A DNA stretch of 64,000 nt. Origin: Halobacillus andaensis. GTDB taxonomy: Bacteria; Bacillota; Bacilli; Bacillales; Halobacillaceae. Where the stretch lies: the NCBI RefSeq assembly GCF_014636475.1, contig NZ_BMEL01000001.1:682001-746000 (forward strand), written 5' to 3'. Shown here piece by piece: positions 63,562 through 64,000 of the stretch. How positions within the stretch are numbered: the first letter of the stretch is position 1; each line of letters opens with the position of its first letter. A model generated the notes under the pieces. That model did no database searches, was not told where the DNA came from, and worked only from the letters and a program-made list of their open reading frames with translations. The position numbers and the translations under genes are program-made.

Positions 63562-63831
63562 TTATCTGCTCAAAAAATAAATAAAAACAATAATAGCGGT
63601 TAGATAAGAGAAGAATGCCTGCGCCCAATATCTAGATCGCTCTCTTTTTAACAGCCACTTGTTCCATAAAATAAAAAACAGAAAACAGATGGTGCATCCA
63701 AGCAGCGGCTGCCACGACCACATGGGTTCCATAAAGGTTAATGATATCCATACATATAAATACACCATACAAGTAACTAACCCTAATGCAGCATTCGTCA
63801 CTATAAAAAAGGAATGCTTTCTCGATTTCAT
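63562..63831 (-). CDS. Small hydrophobic protein, three predicted membrane helices, unknown
   Basis: 89 residues from the ATG at 63829-63831 (GGTGATG upstream; a GTG at 63843 is an alternative). Helices near 10-28 (FIVTNAALGLVTCMVYLYV), 37-55 (WQPLLGCTICFLFFILWNKW) and 70-86 (FFSYLTAIIVFIYFLS), with a basic loop KWLLKRERSR between the last two. No family recognised. The ribosome binding site is weak, so this may not be expressed. An overlapping frame (63632-63895) was set aside. Confidence 0.5.
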   Translation of the reverse strand: MKSRKHSFFIVTNAALGLVTCMVYLYVWISLTFMEPMWSWQPLLGCTICFLFFILWNKWLLKRERSRYWAQAFFSYLTAIIVFIYFLSR

Positions 63832-63930
63832 TTGCATCACCACGGTTTATTAATACTTCTATCGTACTAATAAACCTATGATTGAGCAAATTCATTTTTC
63901 ATAGAACTTTGTTAAAATTCAGTGTTGTTT

Positions 63931-64000
63931 TCAAGGGTTAGGGAAACGACTCTTTTTTCTTGCGCCCCTTTCCCCACACAAAAATCATGCAACCGTGTCA
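63931..64000 (+). repeat. Possible partial palindromic element at the window edge
   Basis: AAGGGTTAGGGAAACGACT (63933-63951) resembles the left arm of the element at 63395, but the sequence after it diverges and the right side is cut off by the window end. Confidence 0.3.

Noticed and set aside
63632-63895. 87-residue minus-strand ORF overlapping the small membrane protein
   Set aside because: The overlapping frame has a cleaner pattern of membrane helices with a basic loop; this one ends inside it and has no ribosome binding site. Neither is certain.

Overview
The window is a low-GC Firmicute chromosome segment, almost certainly from a motile, spore-forming member of the Bacillaceae. Gene order follows, in reverse complement, the Bacillus subtilis block yloA(rqcH)-remA-gmk-priA-prkC-spoVM-fakA-recG-fapR-smc-ffh-rplS-sucCD-topA-codY-fla/che. 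Many proteins are acidic (FtsY carries an acidic N-terminal tract of about 90 residues), which together with the overall look suggests a moderate halophile such as Halobacillus; the genus is an inference. Nearly all genes lie on the minus strand. The exceptions are a DUF1128 gene, a purine-type permease, rpmB and rqcH.

Layout from left to right. 1-10340: first half of the fla/che operon, read right to left (flgB, flgC, fliE, fliF, fliG, fliH, fliI, fliJ, a MotE-like gene, fliK, flgD, a small flagellar gene, flgE, start of flbD/swrD). 10341-10962: fla/che control region with Spo0A-like and CodY-like boxes, a palindromic repeat and the codY terminator. 10963-17148: xerC-clpQ-clpY-codY and topA. 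17149-24712: dprA, sucCD, a FliK-like/FlhB-like pair (ylqG/ylqH), rnhB, rbgA, signal peptidase. 24814-34219: rplS with its leader, trmD, rimM, ylqD, khpA, rpsP, and the SRP genes ylxM, ffh, ftsY, followed by smc. 34226-35209: an insertion holding a DUF1128 gene and palindromic repeats. 35210-41704: rnc, acpP, the FapR-controlled lipid operon and recG. 41697-45362: serine dehydratase, a second insertion with an NCS2 permease and a long palindrome. 45363-50267: fakA-yloU, rpmB, spoVM, thiN, rpe, rsgA. 50280-61202: prkC/prpC, rsmB, fmt, priA, coaBC, rpoZ, gmk, remA, yicC. 61311-64000: rqcH, a second copy of the palindromic module and a small membrane protein.

The main themes are the flagellar basal body and export gate, ribosome assembly and translation factors (rplS, rpsP, rpmB, rimM, trmD, rbgA, rsgA, rsmB, fmt, rqcH), protein targeting, membrane lipid synthesis under FapR, and nutrient or stationary-phase control (CodY, probable Spo0A and CcpA sites, PrkC/PrpC).

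The least explained material is: (1) the YlqG/YlqH pair, which looks like the specificity-switch half of a type III export system without the apparatus; (2) a family of large palindromic intergenic elements, including a composite module of about 430-475 bp present twice in opposite orientation; (3) absence of trmFO, def and rlmN from their usual positions; (4) the 26-codon spoVM gene and a 7-codon leader ORF before flbD, both easy to miss. I saw no rRNA, tRNA, CRISPR array, prophage or transposase gene.
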